Source of the DNA: Prevotella sp.
Lineage (GTDB): Bacteria; Bacteroidota; Bacteroidia; Bacteroidales; Bacteroidaceae
DNA length: 42,734 nucleotides
Assembly: GCA_017615355.1 (NCBI GenBank)
Contig: JAGAAJ010000094.1
Span: 1 to 42,734, forward strand
Direction: 5' to 3'
Part shown: positions 1 to 8,137 of the stretch, piece after piece
How positions within the stretch are numbered: position 1 is the stretch's first letter
How the letters are laid out: every line of letters starts with the position of its first letter
Made by a program: the position numbers and the translations under genes
Notes under the pieces: model-generated
The model's input: only the letters and a program-made list of their open reading frames with translations
Told to the model about the DNA's origin: nothing
Database searches by the model: none

Positions 1-1
1 C

Positions 2-700
2 CTGAAGATGGGCCTGCGCTGGGACTTCATGCACTACCGCAACAAGCTCGGCTCGGAGACGTCGAAGCAGGTGACGCTGAGGAACGAACACTTCTACAGC
101 TACCGTGCACGCTTGGACTACAACAGCGAGGACAACTGGTATTTCCCCTCACGCGGCTCCCGCTTCAAGGCTGAGTATGCATACGTGACCAACAACTTCG
201 CCAAGCTCAACGACCGTGCACCCGACGGTTCGACCATCGGGAAAAAGACGGGCATGAGCGAGGTGAATGCCAACTGGCGCATGTCGCTGACCCTCGGCAA
301 CAAATTCACCCTCCAGCCGATGCTCTATGGCCGTCTGCTCTTCGGTTCTATCGTACCTGCCGTCTTTGGCAACACCGTCGGCGGCGATTGGTTCGGCCAC
401 TACGTAGCCCAGCAGATGCCCTTCGCCGGCATCGGTAACATGGAATACCTTGACCATCAGGTAGTGGCGGCTCAGCTGCAGGCGCAGCAGCGCATCGGCA
501 CCAACAACTATGTGCTGCTTCGTGTGGCCGGTGCCCAGCAAGCCGGCAAGTTGAAGGAACTGCTCGACAACAAGACCATGCTTGGCGTGCAGGGTGCCTA
601 TTACTACAACACGATGTTCGGACCCATCGGTGCCACCCTAGGCTACAGCAATCACACCAAGGAGCCTTACTTCTATCTGAATATCGGATATGAATTCTAA
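2..700 (+). CDS. C-terminal beta-barrel of an outer-membrane surface-antigen protein (5' truncated by window edge)
   Basis: The reading frame is open from the first bases of the window, so only the C-terminal part (about 232 residues) is present. It consists of alternating aromatic/hydrophobic beta-strand segments typical of a 16-strand outer-membrane barrel of the BamA/TamA surface-antigen class, and ends in the aromatic-terminated strand YLNIGYEF, the usual C-terminal signal for barrel insertion. In Bacteroidota such barrels are commonly fused to a patatin-like phospholipase domain; the LYGRLLFG and TMFGPIGATLGYS segments remind me of that subfamily, but the N-terminal part that would prove it lies outside the window. 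It converges on the GH53 gene with only 13 bases between stop codons. Confidence is high for an outer-membrane barrel and moderate for the patatin fusion. Confidence 0.7.
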   Translation: MKMGLRWDFMHYRNKLGSETSKQVTLRNEHFYSYRARLDYNSEDNWYFPSRGSRFKAEYAYVTNNFAKLNDRAPDGSTIGKKTGMSEVNANWRMSLTLGNKFTLQPMLYGRLLFGSIVPAVFGNTVGGDWFGHYVAQQMPFAGIGNMEYLDHQVVAAQLQAQQRIGTNNYVLLRVAGAQQAGKLKELLDNKTMLGVQGAYYYNTMFGPIGATLGYSNHTKEPYFYLNIGYEF

Positions 701-713
701 AACAACAAAAAGG

Positions 714-1811
714 TCACTCCACAAAGGCCTCCATAATGGCTGTCGGTCCGCCTTTGCTGTTGAAGGCGCCTAGCTTGTAGCCGCCGGGAATGGTCTGGGG
801 CTCCCAATAGAAGATGCCGCGGCAATGGCCGTCGGTATTGGTGCGGGCCTCGTGGATGATGCGTGAAAGCTGGCGACGGCCCTCGTCCATCAGCTCGGGA
901 TGCTGCTCGTTCACCTCGAAGCCCGTCTCCACAATCATTACGTCGCAGCCGAACTTCTCGCTGACACGGCGGATATTGGCGATGCAGGAGGTGATGACGC
1001 TGTCGGCCTGCAGCTCAGGATGGCTGCGGCGTGCCCAGTAGGGATAGAGCGACATGCCGATCATGTCGAACTTTCCGCCGTATTTCAGGAGCGTGCCCAG
1101 ATTCCAGTCGTAGAGTCCGGGCTTGTAGCCGTTGTCCAAGTGGACGATGACGAGGGCATTGGGCAGCACCTCCTTCACGGCATCGTAGCCTGTGCGGATG
1201 AAGCCGGCATAATGCTCCGGCTCAGTCTGGATATGTCCCATGCTTTCCACCATGGTGCTCTTGCCGTTCTCGTCCTTCACGACCCAGCCGCGTTCATCGG
1301 TCTTCACCGTCCACAGCAGGCCGTTGCTCGTCTCGTTGCCCACCTGCACCCAGCGGGGCTCTACGCCGTTTTCCTTCAACAAAGAGAGGACTTCCACCGT
1401 GTGACGGCGGAGGTCCTCTTTCATTTGTTCATAGTCGTGCCCATGCCAAGCGGCGGGGATGGGCTGCTGAGCTGGGTCGGCCCACCAGTCGCTGTAGTGG
1501 AAGTCGATCATCACGTCCATGCCCAGGGCCTTGGCACGCAGAGCCATACGCAGCACCTCCTCCTTGGTGGAAGAGCCGTCGCGTGTGGGCTCTACCCACA
1601 CTCGCAGGCGGATGGCCGACATCTGATAGTCGTTCTTCAGCAGCTCCAGGCACTCACGCTCTTGGCCATCGCGGTCGTGGAAGACCACGCCAAAACGTTC
1701 CTGTCGTGGCAGTCCGCTCACATCGGCACCTTTCACGAAAGACGTGTCCTGGGCGCTGAGCAGCATCGGCACAAAGAGTGCCAACAGAAGCCATAATCCT
1801 CCTTTCCTCAT
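714..1811 (-). CDS. Arabinogalactan endo-beta-1,4-galactanase, glycoside hydrolase family 53
   Basis: This is a secreted or periplasmic endo-1,4-galactanase of 365 residues that cleaves beta-1,4-galactan side chains of pectin. Residues 1-20 form a signal peptide ending in SAQ. The remainder is a GH53 TIM barrel: RLRVWVEP near residues 68-75, MIDFHYSDWW near 101-110, the acid/base glutamate in VQVGNETSNG (E160), SLYPYW near 254-259, and the nucleophile in VIVETGFEV (E295). Length matches single-domain family members. It is the last gene of a leftward operon, starting only 3 bases after the ligase stop codon. No SusC/SusD pair or other pectin enzymes are visible, so it is a solitary glycanase inside a housekeeping operon, which is unusual for Bacteroidota. 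Confidence 0.9.
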   Translation of the reverse strand: MRKGGLWLLLALFVPMLLSAQDTSFVKGADVSGLPRQERFGVVFHDRDGQERECLELLKNDYQMSAIRLRVWVEPTRDGSSTKEEVLRMALRAKALGMDVMIDFHYSDWWADPAQQPIPAAWHGHDYEQMKEDLRRHTVEVLSLLKENGVEPRWVQVGNETSNGLLWTVKTDERGWVVKDENGKSTMVESMGHIQTEPEHYAGFIRTGYDAVKEVLPNALVIVHLDNGYKPGLYDWNLGTLLKYGGKFDMIGMSLYPYWARRSHPELQADSVITSCIANIRRVSEKFGCDVMIVETGFEVNEQHPELMDEGRRQLSRIIHEARTNTDGHCRGIFYWEPQTIPGGYKLGAFNSKGGPTAIMEAFVE

Positions 1812-1814
1812 GGC

Positions 1815-3122
1815 TTACAGCTTGCGTTTGTCGATGACGTGTGCGCTCTTGCCCTGGCTGCGCTCGATGGTGCCGGGAGCCTTCAGCTGCACCTTGGCAG
1901 CGATGCTGAGCACGCTCTTCAGCTTGGCGGCGAGCTTCTTCTCGAGCTGGTCGACAGCAGCGGGCGTGTCGAAGGTAGACGTAAAGACCTCCTGGCGCAG
2001 CTCGGCCTGCACCTGCAGGGTGTCGAGGTTGTTGACGCGATCCACGACGAGCAGATAGTGAGGAGCGAACTCAGGCAGCGAGAGGATGACGCTCTCCACC
2101 TGCGACGGGAACACGTTGATACCACGGATGATGAGCATATCGTCTGAGCGGCCCTCGATGCGTCCCATGCGGATGGAGGTACGGCCGCAGTCACATTGGC
2201 CGTCCATCAGCGAGCAGAGGTCGCGTGTGCGATAGCGCAGCACAGGCATACCCTCTTTGGTCAGCGTGGTGAAGACGAGCTCGCCCTGCTGGCCGTTGGG
2301 CACGTTCTCCAAGGTCACAGGGTTGATGATCTCAGGATAGAAATGGTCCTCGCAGATGTGTGAGCCGTGCTGCATCTGGCACTCGTAGCTTACCGACGGG
2401 CCCATCACCTCTGAGAGACCGTAGATATTGTAGCCTTTCAGGCCGAGACGCTCCTCAATCTCCTTACGCATGCTCTCCGTCCAAGGCTCGGCGCCAAAGG
2501 CACCCACACGCAGCTTGATCTGCTCTTTCTTGATGCCTAACTTATCCATCGTCTCAGCCAGATAGAGGGCATACGACGGTGTGCAGGCGATGCCCGTGAT
2601 GCCAAGGTCGCGGATGAGCTTCAGGTGCTTCTCGGTATTGCCCGTGCCGGCAGGGATGACGCTGGCGCCAAGATGCTCCACGCCGTAGTGAGCGCCGAGG
2701 CCACCGGTGAAGAGGCCGTAGCCGTAGGCCACAGAGAAGATATCGTCGCGAGTGACACCATAGGCCGTCAGACAGCGTGCCATGCACTCGCTCCACACGC
2801 CGATGTCCTTGCGGGTATAGCCCACAATGGTAGGATTGCCCGTCGTGCCTGACGAAGCGTGTACACGGATGATCTCACTCTGAGGAGCAGCCTGCAGGCC
2901 GAAGGGATAGTTGTCGCGCAGGTCCTTCTTCGTGGTGAAGGGCAGCTTCTTGATGTCCTCGATGGTCTGAATATCATCGGGACGGATATCCAGCTCCTGC
3001 AGCTTATTGCGATAGAAGGGCACATTGTGATACACATACTCCACAATCTTGTGAAGACGCTTTCCCTGAAGCGCGCTCATCTCGTCGCGGCTCATACATT
3101 CTTTGTTCGGATTCCAAATCAT
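1815..3122 (-). CDS. paaK: Phenylacetate-CoA ligase family protein (first of two paralogues)
   Basis: This adenylate-forming enzyme of 435 residues should join an aryl- or phenylacetate to CoA with ATP. The AMP-binding P-loop SSGTTGNPT lies at residues 90-98; the central YGLSEVMGPS motif, the YRTRDL motif and the C-terminal GRSDDMLIIRG hinge are all present, as is the closing IDKRKL lysine region. Length is normal for PaaK (about 430-440). In anaerobic Bacteroidota these enzymes are thought to act on aryl-acetates from aromatic amino-acid breakdown rather than in the aerobic paa pathway, of which nothing else is seen here. It lies 51 bases downstream of mrp. A paralogue is encoded at 27453-28772. 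The exact substrate cannot be read from sequence. Confidence 0.88.
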   Translation of the reverse strand: MIWNPNKECMSRDEMSALQGKRLHKIVEYVYHNVPFYRNKLQELDIRPDDIQTIEDIKKLPFTTKKDLRDNYPFGLQAAPQSEIIRVHASSGTTGNPTIVGYTRKDIGVWSECMARCLTAYGVTRDDIFSVAYGYGLFTGGLGAHYGVEHLGASVIPAGTGNTEKHLKLIRDLGITGIACTPSYALYLAETMDKLGIKKEQIKLRVGAFGAEPWTESMRKEIEERLGLKGYNIYGLSEVMGPSVSYECQMQHGSHICEDHFYPEIINPVTLENVPNGQQGELVFTTLTKEGMPVLRYRTRDLCSLMDGQCDCGRTSIRMGRIEGRSDDMLIIRGINVFPSQVESVILSLPEFAPHYLLVVDRVNNLDTLQVQAELRQEVFTSTFDTPAAVDQLEKKLAAKLKSVLSIAAKVQLKAPGTIERSQGKSAHVIDKRKL

Positions 3123-3173
3123 AGTTAAGCGAAGAAAAAGTTTTTATTTGAATAATGAGTATTCTATCACAGG

Positions 3174-4304
3174 TTATTCGGATTTCTTTTCGTTGCGGTT
3201 GACGACGGTGACGACAGCCTGGGCAAGCGAGAGGAAGGCCTGGCCCGACATGGAGTCGACATTGGTGACCACAGGAGCACCGCCATCGCCGGCCTCGCAG
3301 ACACTCTGCACCAAAGGCAGCTGTGCCAGCAGGGGCACATGCATCTCCTCGGCCAGCTGCTTGCAGCCTTCACGGCCGAAGATATAGTAGCGGTTTTGCG
3401 GCAACTCGGCAGGCGTGAACCAAGCCATGTTCTCCACCAGTCCCAAGATGGGCACGTTCACCTTCTCGTTCATATACATGTCGATGCCCTTGCGTGCATC
3501 GGCCAGGGCGACCTGCTGCGGTGTTGACACGATGATGGCGCCGGTAAGCTTGAGCATCTGCAGGATGGATAGATGGATGTCGCTGGTGCCCGGCGGCGTG
3601 TCGAGGATGAAATAGTCGAGTGTGCCCCAGTCGGCATCGGCAATAAGCTGTTTCAAAGCGTTGCAGGCCATGCCGCCACGCCAAAGGGTAGCCGTGGTGG
3701 GTGCCACGAAGAAACCGATGCTAAGCATCATCACACCATATTTCTCTATGGGCAGGATGAGGTCGCGTCCGTCCTTGTGCAAGGAATAGATGCGCTCGCC
3801 CTCCACACCCATCATCTTGGGAATGGACGGGCCGAAGATATCGGTATCGAGCAAACCGACACGATAGCCCAGACGGGCCAACGCCACGGCCAGGTTGACG
3901 GCCACGGTGCTCTTACCCACGCCGCCCTTGCCGCTGCTGACGGCAATGATGTGCTTCACACCTGGCAGCAAGGCCTCGTCGGCAGGACGTGCCTTGTTCT
4001 TGAACTCAGTCACGATATCCACCTCGATGTCGGCCGTTGGCTCTTGGCTGTCAGCAGTTTGCTTGGTGCAGTGGTACTTGATGGCGGCTTCAGCAGCCTT
4101 TACCGTCGACTTGAGGAAGGGGTCGGTGTCGCGTGGAAACTCCAACACTACCTTCACCCTCCAGCCCTTTTCCCCTTCAGGGGAATCGAAGGGGGCTATG
4201 ACTGGTGTGTCGGCCACCATGCCGCTCTCTACGAGGTTTTTCTTTGTGCCCGCATACATTACTGTAGCGAGGGCATCCATTACTAGTTTCGGATATATTG
4301 TCAT
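3174..4304 (-). CDS. mrp: Mrp/NBP35-family iron-sulfur cluster carrier ATPase
   Basis: This is a cytoplasmic P-loop ATPase of 376 residues that carries or transfers Fe-S clusters (ApbC/Mrp). An N-terminal MIP18/DUF59-type domain (about residues 1-80) is joined by a linker to the ATPase domain with the deviant Walker A GKGGVGKST (residues 125-133), the DTDIFGPS switch and a DTPPGTSD Walker B/switch region. The CxxC that binds the bridging cluster in Mrp of other phyla is replaced by ENMAWFTPAELP; I recall this form as usual in Bacteroidota. The linker around residues 81-92 (TADSQEPTAD) is encoded by five degenerate 7-bp repeats, so it is probably a neutral expansion. It lies 11 bases downstream of the peptidase gene in the same operon. 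Confidence 0.92.
   Translation of the reverse strand: MTIYPKLVMDALATVMYAGTKKNLVESGMVADTPVIAPFDSPEGEKGWRVKVVLEFPRDTDPFLKSTVKAAEAAIKYHCTKQTADSQEPTADIEVDIVTEFKNKARPADEALLPGVKHIIAVSSGKGGVGKSTVAVNLAVALARLGYRVGLLDTDIFGPSIPKMMGVEGERIYSLHKDGRDLILPIEKYGVMMLSIGFFVAPTTATLWRGGMACNALKQLIADADWGTLDYFILDTPPGTSDIHLSILQMLKLTGAIIVSTPQQVALADARKGIDMYMNEKVNVPILGLVENMAWFTPAELPQNRYYIFGREGCKQLAEEMHVPLLAQLPLVQSVCEAGDGGAPVVTNVDSMSGQAFLSLAQAVVTVVNRNEKKSE
4029..4063 (-). repeat. Five degenerate 7-bp repeats inside mrp
   Basis: On the plus strand the tract divides into 7-mers GTCGGCC, GTTGGCT, CTTGGCT, GTCAGCA and GTTTGCT (consensus GTTGGCT). It encodes the linker between the DUF59 and ATPase domains of Mrp. The complementary consensus AGCCAAC closely resembles the RCCAAMA 7-mers inside sufB. 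Confidence 0.55.
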
Positions 4305-4315
4305 TTCCTTTCTTT

Positions 4316-6496
4316 CTATTTCAGGTAGTCTTCGAAATATTGGGTGATACGCTCATGCAGATGTACGCTGGCATGACCTGCCATATTGTGACCCTCGCCA
4401 GGATAGACGAAGAAGTCGGGCTGCGTCTCAGCCTCTATGCAGGCCTTCAGGAACGACAGGGCATGCTGCGGAACGACGGTGGGGTCGTTGGCACCGATGA
4501 TTATCTGGAGTTTACCCTTCAGATTCTTGGCCTTGTTGATGAGACTTGTCTGGGCATAGCCCTCAGGATTCTGCTGCGGCGTGTCCATATAGCGTTCACC
4601 GTACATCACCTCGTACCATTTCCAGTCGATGACGGGACCACCCGCTACGCCTACCTTGAACACGTCGGGATAATTCGTCATCAGCGAAATGGTCATGAAA
4701 CCGCCGAAGCTCCAGCCGTGTACGCCGAGACGGTTCATATCTACATAGGGTAGGGTCTTTAGGAATTCCACACCCTTCATCTGATCCTGCATCTCCACCT
4801 GGCCAAGCTGGCGGAAGGTGGCCTGCTCGAAGTCGCGTCCACGATTCTCCGAGCCACGGTTGTCGAGGATGAAGACGATGTAGCCCTTCTGCGCCATGTA
4901 AGTCTCCCATGTGCGACTAGCCCAATGCCAGGAGGCATCCACGTTGTGGGCGTGAGGGCCACCATAGACATAGACCACGGTGGGATACTTCTTTGCAGGG
5001 TCGAAGCCATTGGGCTTCACCATGCGGTAATAAAGGTCGGTGACACCATCTGCAGCCTTGATGCTTCCGCACTCAAAGATGGGTTGCACATAGTCAGCCC
5101 AAGGGTCGGATGCAGTAAGCAGGCTGGTAGTCTGGGGCTTCGGGGCAATCTTCGTTACGTCAATACTGTTGGGAATGGTGGGACAGTTCCATTTGTCGTA
5201 GAGCAGGGTGCCTGTGTCAGAGAGCTTGGCACGGTGGACACCCTCGCCATTATCAAGCAGGGTGCGCTTGCCTGTCTTGACATCGACGGCGTAAAGGTTG
5301 CGCTGGAGCGGATGTTTCTCATTGGAAGCAATGATGACGGACTTTTGCTTCTGGTTGAAGCCTAGCACTTCCATCACCTCCCATGATCCGCTGGTAAGCT
5401 GTCTGATCTGCTCACCCTTCACATTATATAAATAAAGGTGGTTGTAGCCGTCTTTGCGACTCTGCAGGATGAACCGGCTGTTGTCCCAAGGCAGGAACAG
5501 GATGGGATCCATCGGCTCCACGTACTTATCGCTGGTCTCGCGACAAAGCTCGGCTAGACGCTCGCCCGTCACGGCATCGTAGCTGACGAGGCGGCAGTCG
5601 TTTTGGTCGCGGTTCAGCTCAAACATGTAAATGGTCTTGGCATCAGGGCTCCAGGCGATGTTGGTGAAATAACTGGTCTGCTCCAAGGCCGTTGGGGCAA
5701 CATCGACTGACGGTGTCTTGAGATAGACCGTCTTTTGAGTCTTCAAGTCGTAGACACCGATGGTGACGATGTGCGTGTTTGTGCCGGCCATAGGGTATTT
5801 GTCGGGCTGAAGCTCGGCAATACGCGGGTCAATGTCCACCTGCGGATAATCCGTCACCATGCTCTGGTCCATGCGGTAGAAGGCGAGGCGCTGACCGTCT
5901 GGGCTCCAGAAAGTGCCTTTGTGGATGCCAAACTCGTCGCGATGTACGCTCCTGCCATAGACAATCTCTCGCGAGCCATCGGTGGTGAGCTGCTGCTTGT
6001 TGCCATCAGCATCGACGACGAAGAGCTGGTCCTTCTCGACAAATGCCGTAGCACGCGATGTGCTGTTCCAGTCGTAGGCATCGTGGCCGGAGATGCTATC
6101 CTGCCATACGATTTGCTTCGCCTTGAAGTCGACAAGCACGAAGGCACGGCGATTGCCGACGGCCACGATGGACTTGTCGGGGTAGGGGAAGGTGGCGTTA
6201 GTGAGATGCCGTACCTGCGTCTGCTCGCCGTCGCAGCCAGCCCACTCGTTGATCTGGTCAAGCGTGAAGAGCACCTTCTTCTTTCCGGTCTTCGCATCAA
6301 TGGTGTAACACTCCTCCACATCGGTCTGCACCAGCTGGTCGCCCCACCACGTGAGGAACATATTCTGCGGTCGCAGGCTGTGGTAGTTGCGTCCGCCAAA
6401 ATTCAGGTCCTCGAGGGTGAAGAGCTTCTGCTGTGCATTCATAGGAATGAACGTGAGAAATGAAAGCAATAGCGTAGTGATCAGTTTAGTCTTCAT
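4316..6496 (-). CDS. S9B family dipeptidyl peptidase IV-like serine peptidase
   Basis: This is an exported prolyl-oligopeptidase-fold peptidase that trims dipeptides from oligopeptide N-termini, as in asaccharolytic Bacteroidales. Starting at 6496 gives 726 residues with a signal peptide at residues 1-21 (ending in NAQ); the longer upstream frame only adds sequence from the overlapping methyltransferase gene. Residues of about 30-460 form the DPPIV_N beta-propeller, with repeated WSPDG blades. The C-terminal alpha/beta hydrolase has GWSFGG (catalytic S596), GANDPTVV (D671) and EGHNMAGH (H703), a complete triad. The start codon overlaps the methyltransferase stop by 11 bases (translational coupling). 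Assignment to S9 is firm; specificity for X-Pro or X-Ala is inferred. Confidence 0.9.
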   Translation of the reverse strand: MKTKLITTLLLSFLTFIPMNAQQKLFTLEDLNFGGRNYHSLRPQNMFLTWWGDQLVQTDVEECYTIDAKTGKKKVLFTLDQINEWAGCDGEQTQVRHLTNATFPYPDKSIVAVGNRRAFVLVDFKAKQIVWQDSISGHDAYDWNSTSRATAFVEKDQLFVVDADGNKQQLTTDGSREIVYGRSVHRDEFGIHKGTFWSPDGQRLAFYRMDQSMVTDYPQVDIDPRIAELQPDKYPMAGTNTHIVTIGVYDLKTQKTVYLKTPSVDVAPTALEQTSYFTNIAWSPDAKTIYMFELNRDQNDCRLVSYDAVTGERLAELCRETSDKYVEPMDPILFLPWDNSRFILQSRKDGYNHLYLYNVKGEQIRQLTSGSWEVMEVLGFNQKQKSVIIASNEKHPLQRNLYAVDVKTGKRTLLDNGEGVHRAKLSDTGTLLYDKWNCPTIPNSIDVTKIAPKPQTTSLLTASDPWADYVQPIFECGSIKAADGVTDLYYRMVKPNGFDPAKKYPTVVYVYGGPHAHNVDASWHWASRTWETYMAQKGYIVFILDNRGSENRGRDFEQATFRQLGQVEMQDQMKGVEFLKTLPYVDMNRLGVHGWSFGGFMTISLMTNYPDVFKVGVAGGPVIDWKWYEVMYGERYMDTPQQNPEGYAQTSLINKAKNLKGKLQIIIGANDPTVVPQHALSFLKACIEAETQPDFFVYPGEGHNMAGHASVHLHERITQYFEDYLK

Positions 6497-8027
6497 CGCG
6501 GTTGAATTTTTTGTTTCGCTTGCCACCGCTACGGTCGAAACGCTCGTGGCCGCCTCGGTTTTGGCTGTCGTTGAATTTGCCAGGCTTTTTGGTCTTGCCA
6601 GAAAAACCTGATTTTCCGGAGTCCTTGGAGAATCGGGACTTTCTCTCTCCTCTCTCCTCTATCCACTTTCCACTTTCCTCTCTACGCTTTCCTCTCTCCT
6701 CTTTCCTCTTTCCACTCTCCTCTTTGAATTCGTGGCGATGGAAGGTGAATGAGCGGATGTCGGCATCTTCGTTTTCTTCCTGCTCGGTGAGTCGCTGTTT
6801 GAACTCACGCTCTTTCTTGAAGCGATGCGTCTGAGCCATCTGGCGCTTCTCCTCCTCCGTCTTCACGGTGCCACCCTCGCTGCGGAACTGCTTCATCTTG
6901 CCGTCGAACAGCTGATACTTGCGCAGCTCGCATTCCAAGCTTCCGTTATAGAGGGGTATCTTGATGCTGGGTTTGAGACCTATCTGCTCAAAACATTCCT
7001 CACGATAGCTGAGAATCCAGGCATCGCCACCCATGAACTGGTGCTTCAGTCGCTCACCGATCATGCGGTAGGTCTCTAAGAGGTTGGGCGTGGAGATACG
7101 CTCACCATAAGGCGGATTGGTGACGATGATGGCCTTGTCGTTAGGCTGCTGGAAATCCTTGAAGTCCTGCTGCTCCACGGTGATGCAATCGCTTAGTCCC
7201 GCTGCCTTGACATTGAGACGTGCCGTGTTGACAGCCTTGAAGTCGATGTCATAGCCATAGATGTGGTGATTAAACTCGCGCTCCTGTGACTCGTCGTTGT
7301 AGATACTGTCGAAGAGGTCGGCATCGAAGTCGGCCCACTTCTCAAAGGCATATTCCTTGCGGAAGAGGCCAGGTGCCATATTTCGTGCGATAAGGGCAGC
7401 CTCGATAAGGAACGTGCCAGAGCCACACATCGGGTCAATGAAGTCGGTCTCGCCCTGCCATCCCGTCATCAGGATGATGCCTGCAGCGAGCACCTCGTTG
7501 ATGGGTGCCTCGACGCTCTCCTGACGGTAGCCGCGACGGTGCAGGCTCTCGCCGCTACTGTCGAGACACAGCGTGCACTGGTCCTCAGCCACGTGTATAT
7601 GGAGCCGGAGGTCAGGATTGGCCACAGAGATATTGGGCCGCTTGCCAGTACGCTCACGCAGCTGGTCGACGATGGCATCCTTCACCTTATAGCTGACAAA
7701 CTTTGAATGACGAAACTCCTCGCTGAAGACGACGCTGTCTACGGCAAACGTCTTATCGTCGCCCAAATATTCAGTCCAGTCGAGTTTCTTGATTTCTTCG
7801 TAGACATCGTCGGCGCTATGGGCCTTAAAGCGGTGGATGGGTTTGAGGATTTTGATGGCCGTATGCAACTGGAAATTGGCGCGATACATCATTTCCTTAT
7901 CACCCGTAAACGACACCATGCGTCTACCTATCTGTACGTCGTTGGCCCCCAGTTGAGTCAGCTCTTTCGCAAGGACGGGCTCCAGTCCCATGAATGTTTT
8001 TGCGATGAGCTCAAATGTTTGTTCCAT
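6486..8027 (-). CDS. THUMP-domain class I RNA methyltransferase (RlmL N-terminal type) with repeat-derived tail
   Basis: This predicted 23S rRNA guanine-N2 methyltransferase has 513 residues. A ferredoxin-like/THUMP region occupies about residues 1-155; the SAM-binding motif DPMCGSGTF is at 198-206 and the catalytic motif TNPPYGER ends at 310 (NPPY 304-307). It matches the N-terminal half of E. coli RlmL; the RlmK half is absent, as in many bacteria. Beyond about residue 390 the protein becomes a very charged Lys/Arg/Glu-rich tail ending in a Gly/Arg/Lys-rich stretch, resembling RNA-binding tails. Residues 436-464 repeat ESGKRKE, ERGKRRE, ESGKWIE, ERGERKS and come from a 7-bp DNA repeat. It is the first gene of the leftward operon and has a good promoter upstream. 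Confidence 0.88.
   Translation of the reverse strand: MEQTFELIAKTFMGLEPVLAKELTQLGANDVQIGRRMVSFTGDKEMMYRANFQLHTAIKILKPIHRFKAHSADDVYEEIKKLDWTEYLGDDKTFAVDSVVFSEEFRHSKFVSYKVKDAIVDQLRERTGKRPNISVANPDLRLHIHVAEDQCTLCLDSSGESLHRRGYRQESVEAPINEVLAAGIILMTGWQGETDFIDPMCGSGTFLIEAALIARNMAPGLFRKEYAFEKWADFDADLFDSIYNDESQEREFNHHIYGYDIDFKAVNTARLNVKAAGLSDCITVEQQDFKDFQQPNDKAIIVTNPPYGERISTPNLLETYRMIGERLKHQFMGGDAWILSYREECFEQIGLKPSIKIPLYNGSLECELRKYQLFDGKMKQFRSEGGTVKTEEEKRQMAQTHRFKKEREFKQRLTEQEENEDADIRSFTFHRHEFKEESGKRKEERGKRREESGKWIEERGERKSRFSKDSGKSGFSGKTKKPGKFNDSQNRGGHERFDRSGGKRNKKFNRDED
6639..6722 (-). repeat. Twelve tandem 7-bp repeats encoding a 7-residue peptide repeat
   Basis: Read on the plus strand, the 84 bases split exactly into CTTTCTC, TCTCCTC, TCTCCTC, TATCCAC, TTTCCAC, TTTCCTC, TCTACGC, TTTCCTC, TCTCCTC, TTTCCTC, TTTCCAC, TCTCCTC. 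Because 3 x 7 bases equal 7 codons, the protein also repeats every seven residues. The coding-strand consensus is roughly RARAGG. The same 7-mer family occurs at 19964-19991 and 21759-21793. Confidence 0.9.
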
Positions 8028-8052
8028 TAAGTAAAATAACTATTTCAGCTTG

Positions 8053-8083
8053 CAAAGGTACGAATAAGCGAGCAAAGAGCAAA
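8053..8083 (-). promoter_or_regulatory. Bacteroidota-type promoter for the leftward operon
   Basis: On the minus strand, TTTG (8083-8080) is followed after 19 bases by TACCTTTG (8060-8053), matching the Bacteroidota sigma-ABfr consensus TTTG-N19-21-TAnnTTTG. It lies about 25 bases before the methyltransferase start and is the only strong promoter visible for the five leftward genes down to 714. Confidence 0.75.
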
Positions 8084-8101
8084 AGAAAATGGGATTTTTC
8101 T

Positions 8102-8131
8102 TTTGAGATTAAAAAAAACTTCGTACTTTTG
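8102..8131 (+). promoter_or_regulatory. Promoter of the histidine kinase gene
   Basis: TTTG at 8102-8105 is followed after 18 bases by TACTTTTG at 8124-8131. It is divergent from the operon promoter to its left. The -7 element ends only 6 bases before the first plausible ATG (8138), so the message would be leaderless or nearly so. Confidence 0.55.
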
Positions 8132-8137
8132 CAGGCG

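Noticed and set aside
900-1796. Plus-strand frame of 298 codons opposite the GH53 gene
   Set aside because: The opposite strand has GH53 catalytic motifs and a signal peptide; this frame shows low-complexity His/Val-rich sequence typical of shadows.
6639-6722. CRISPR array
   Set aside because: The repeats are 7-mers without spacers, lie inside a gene and have no cas genes near them.
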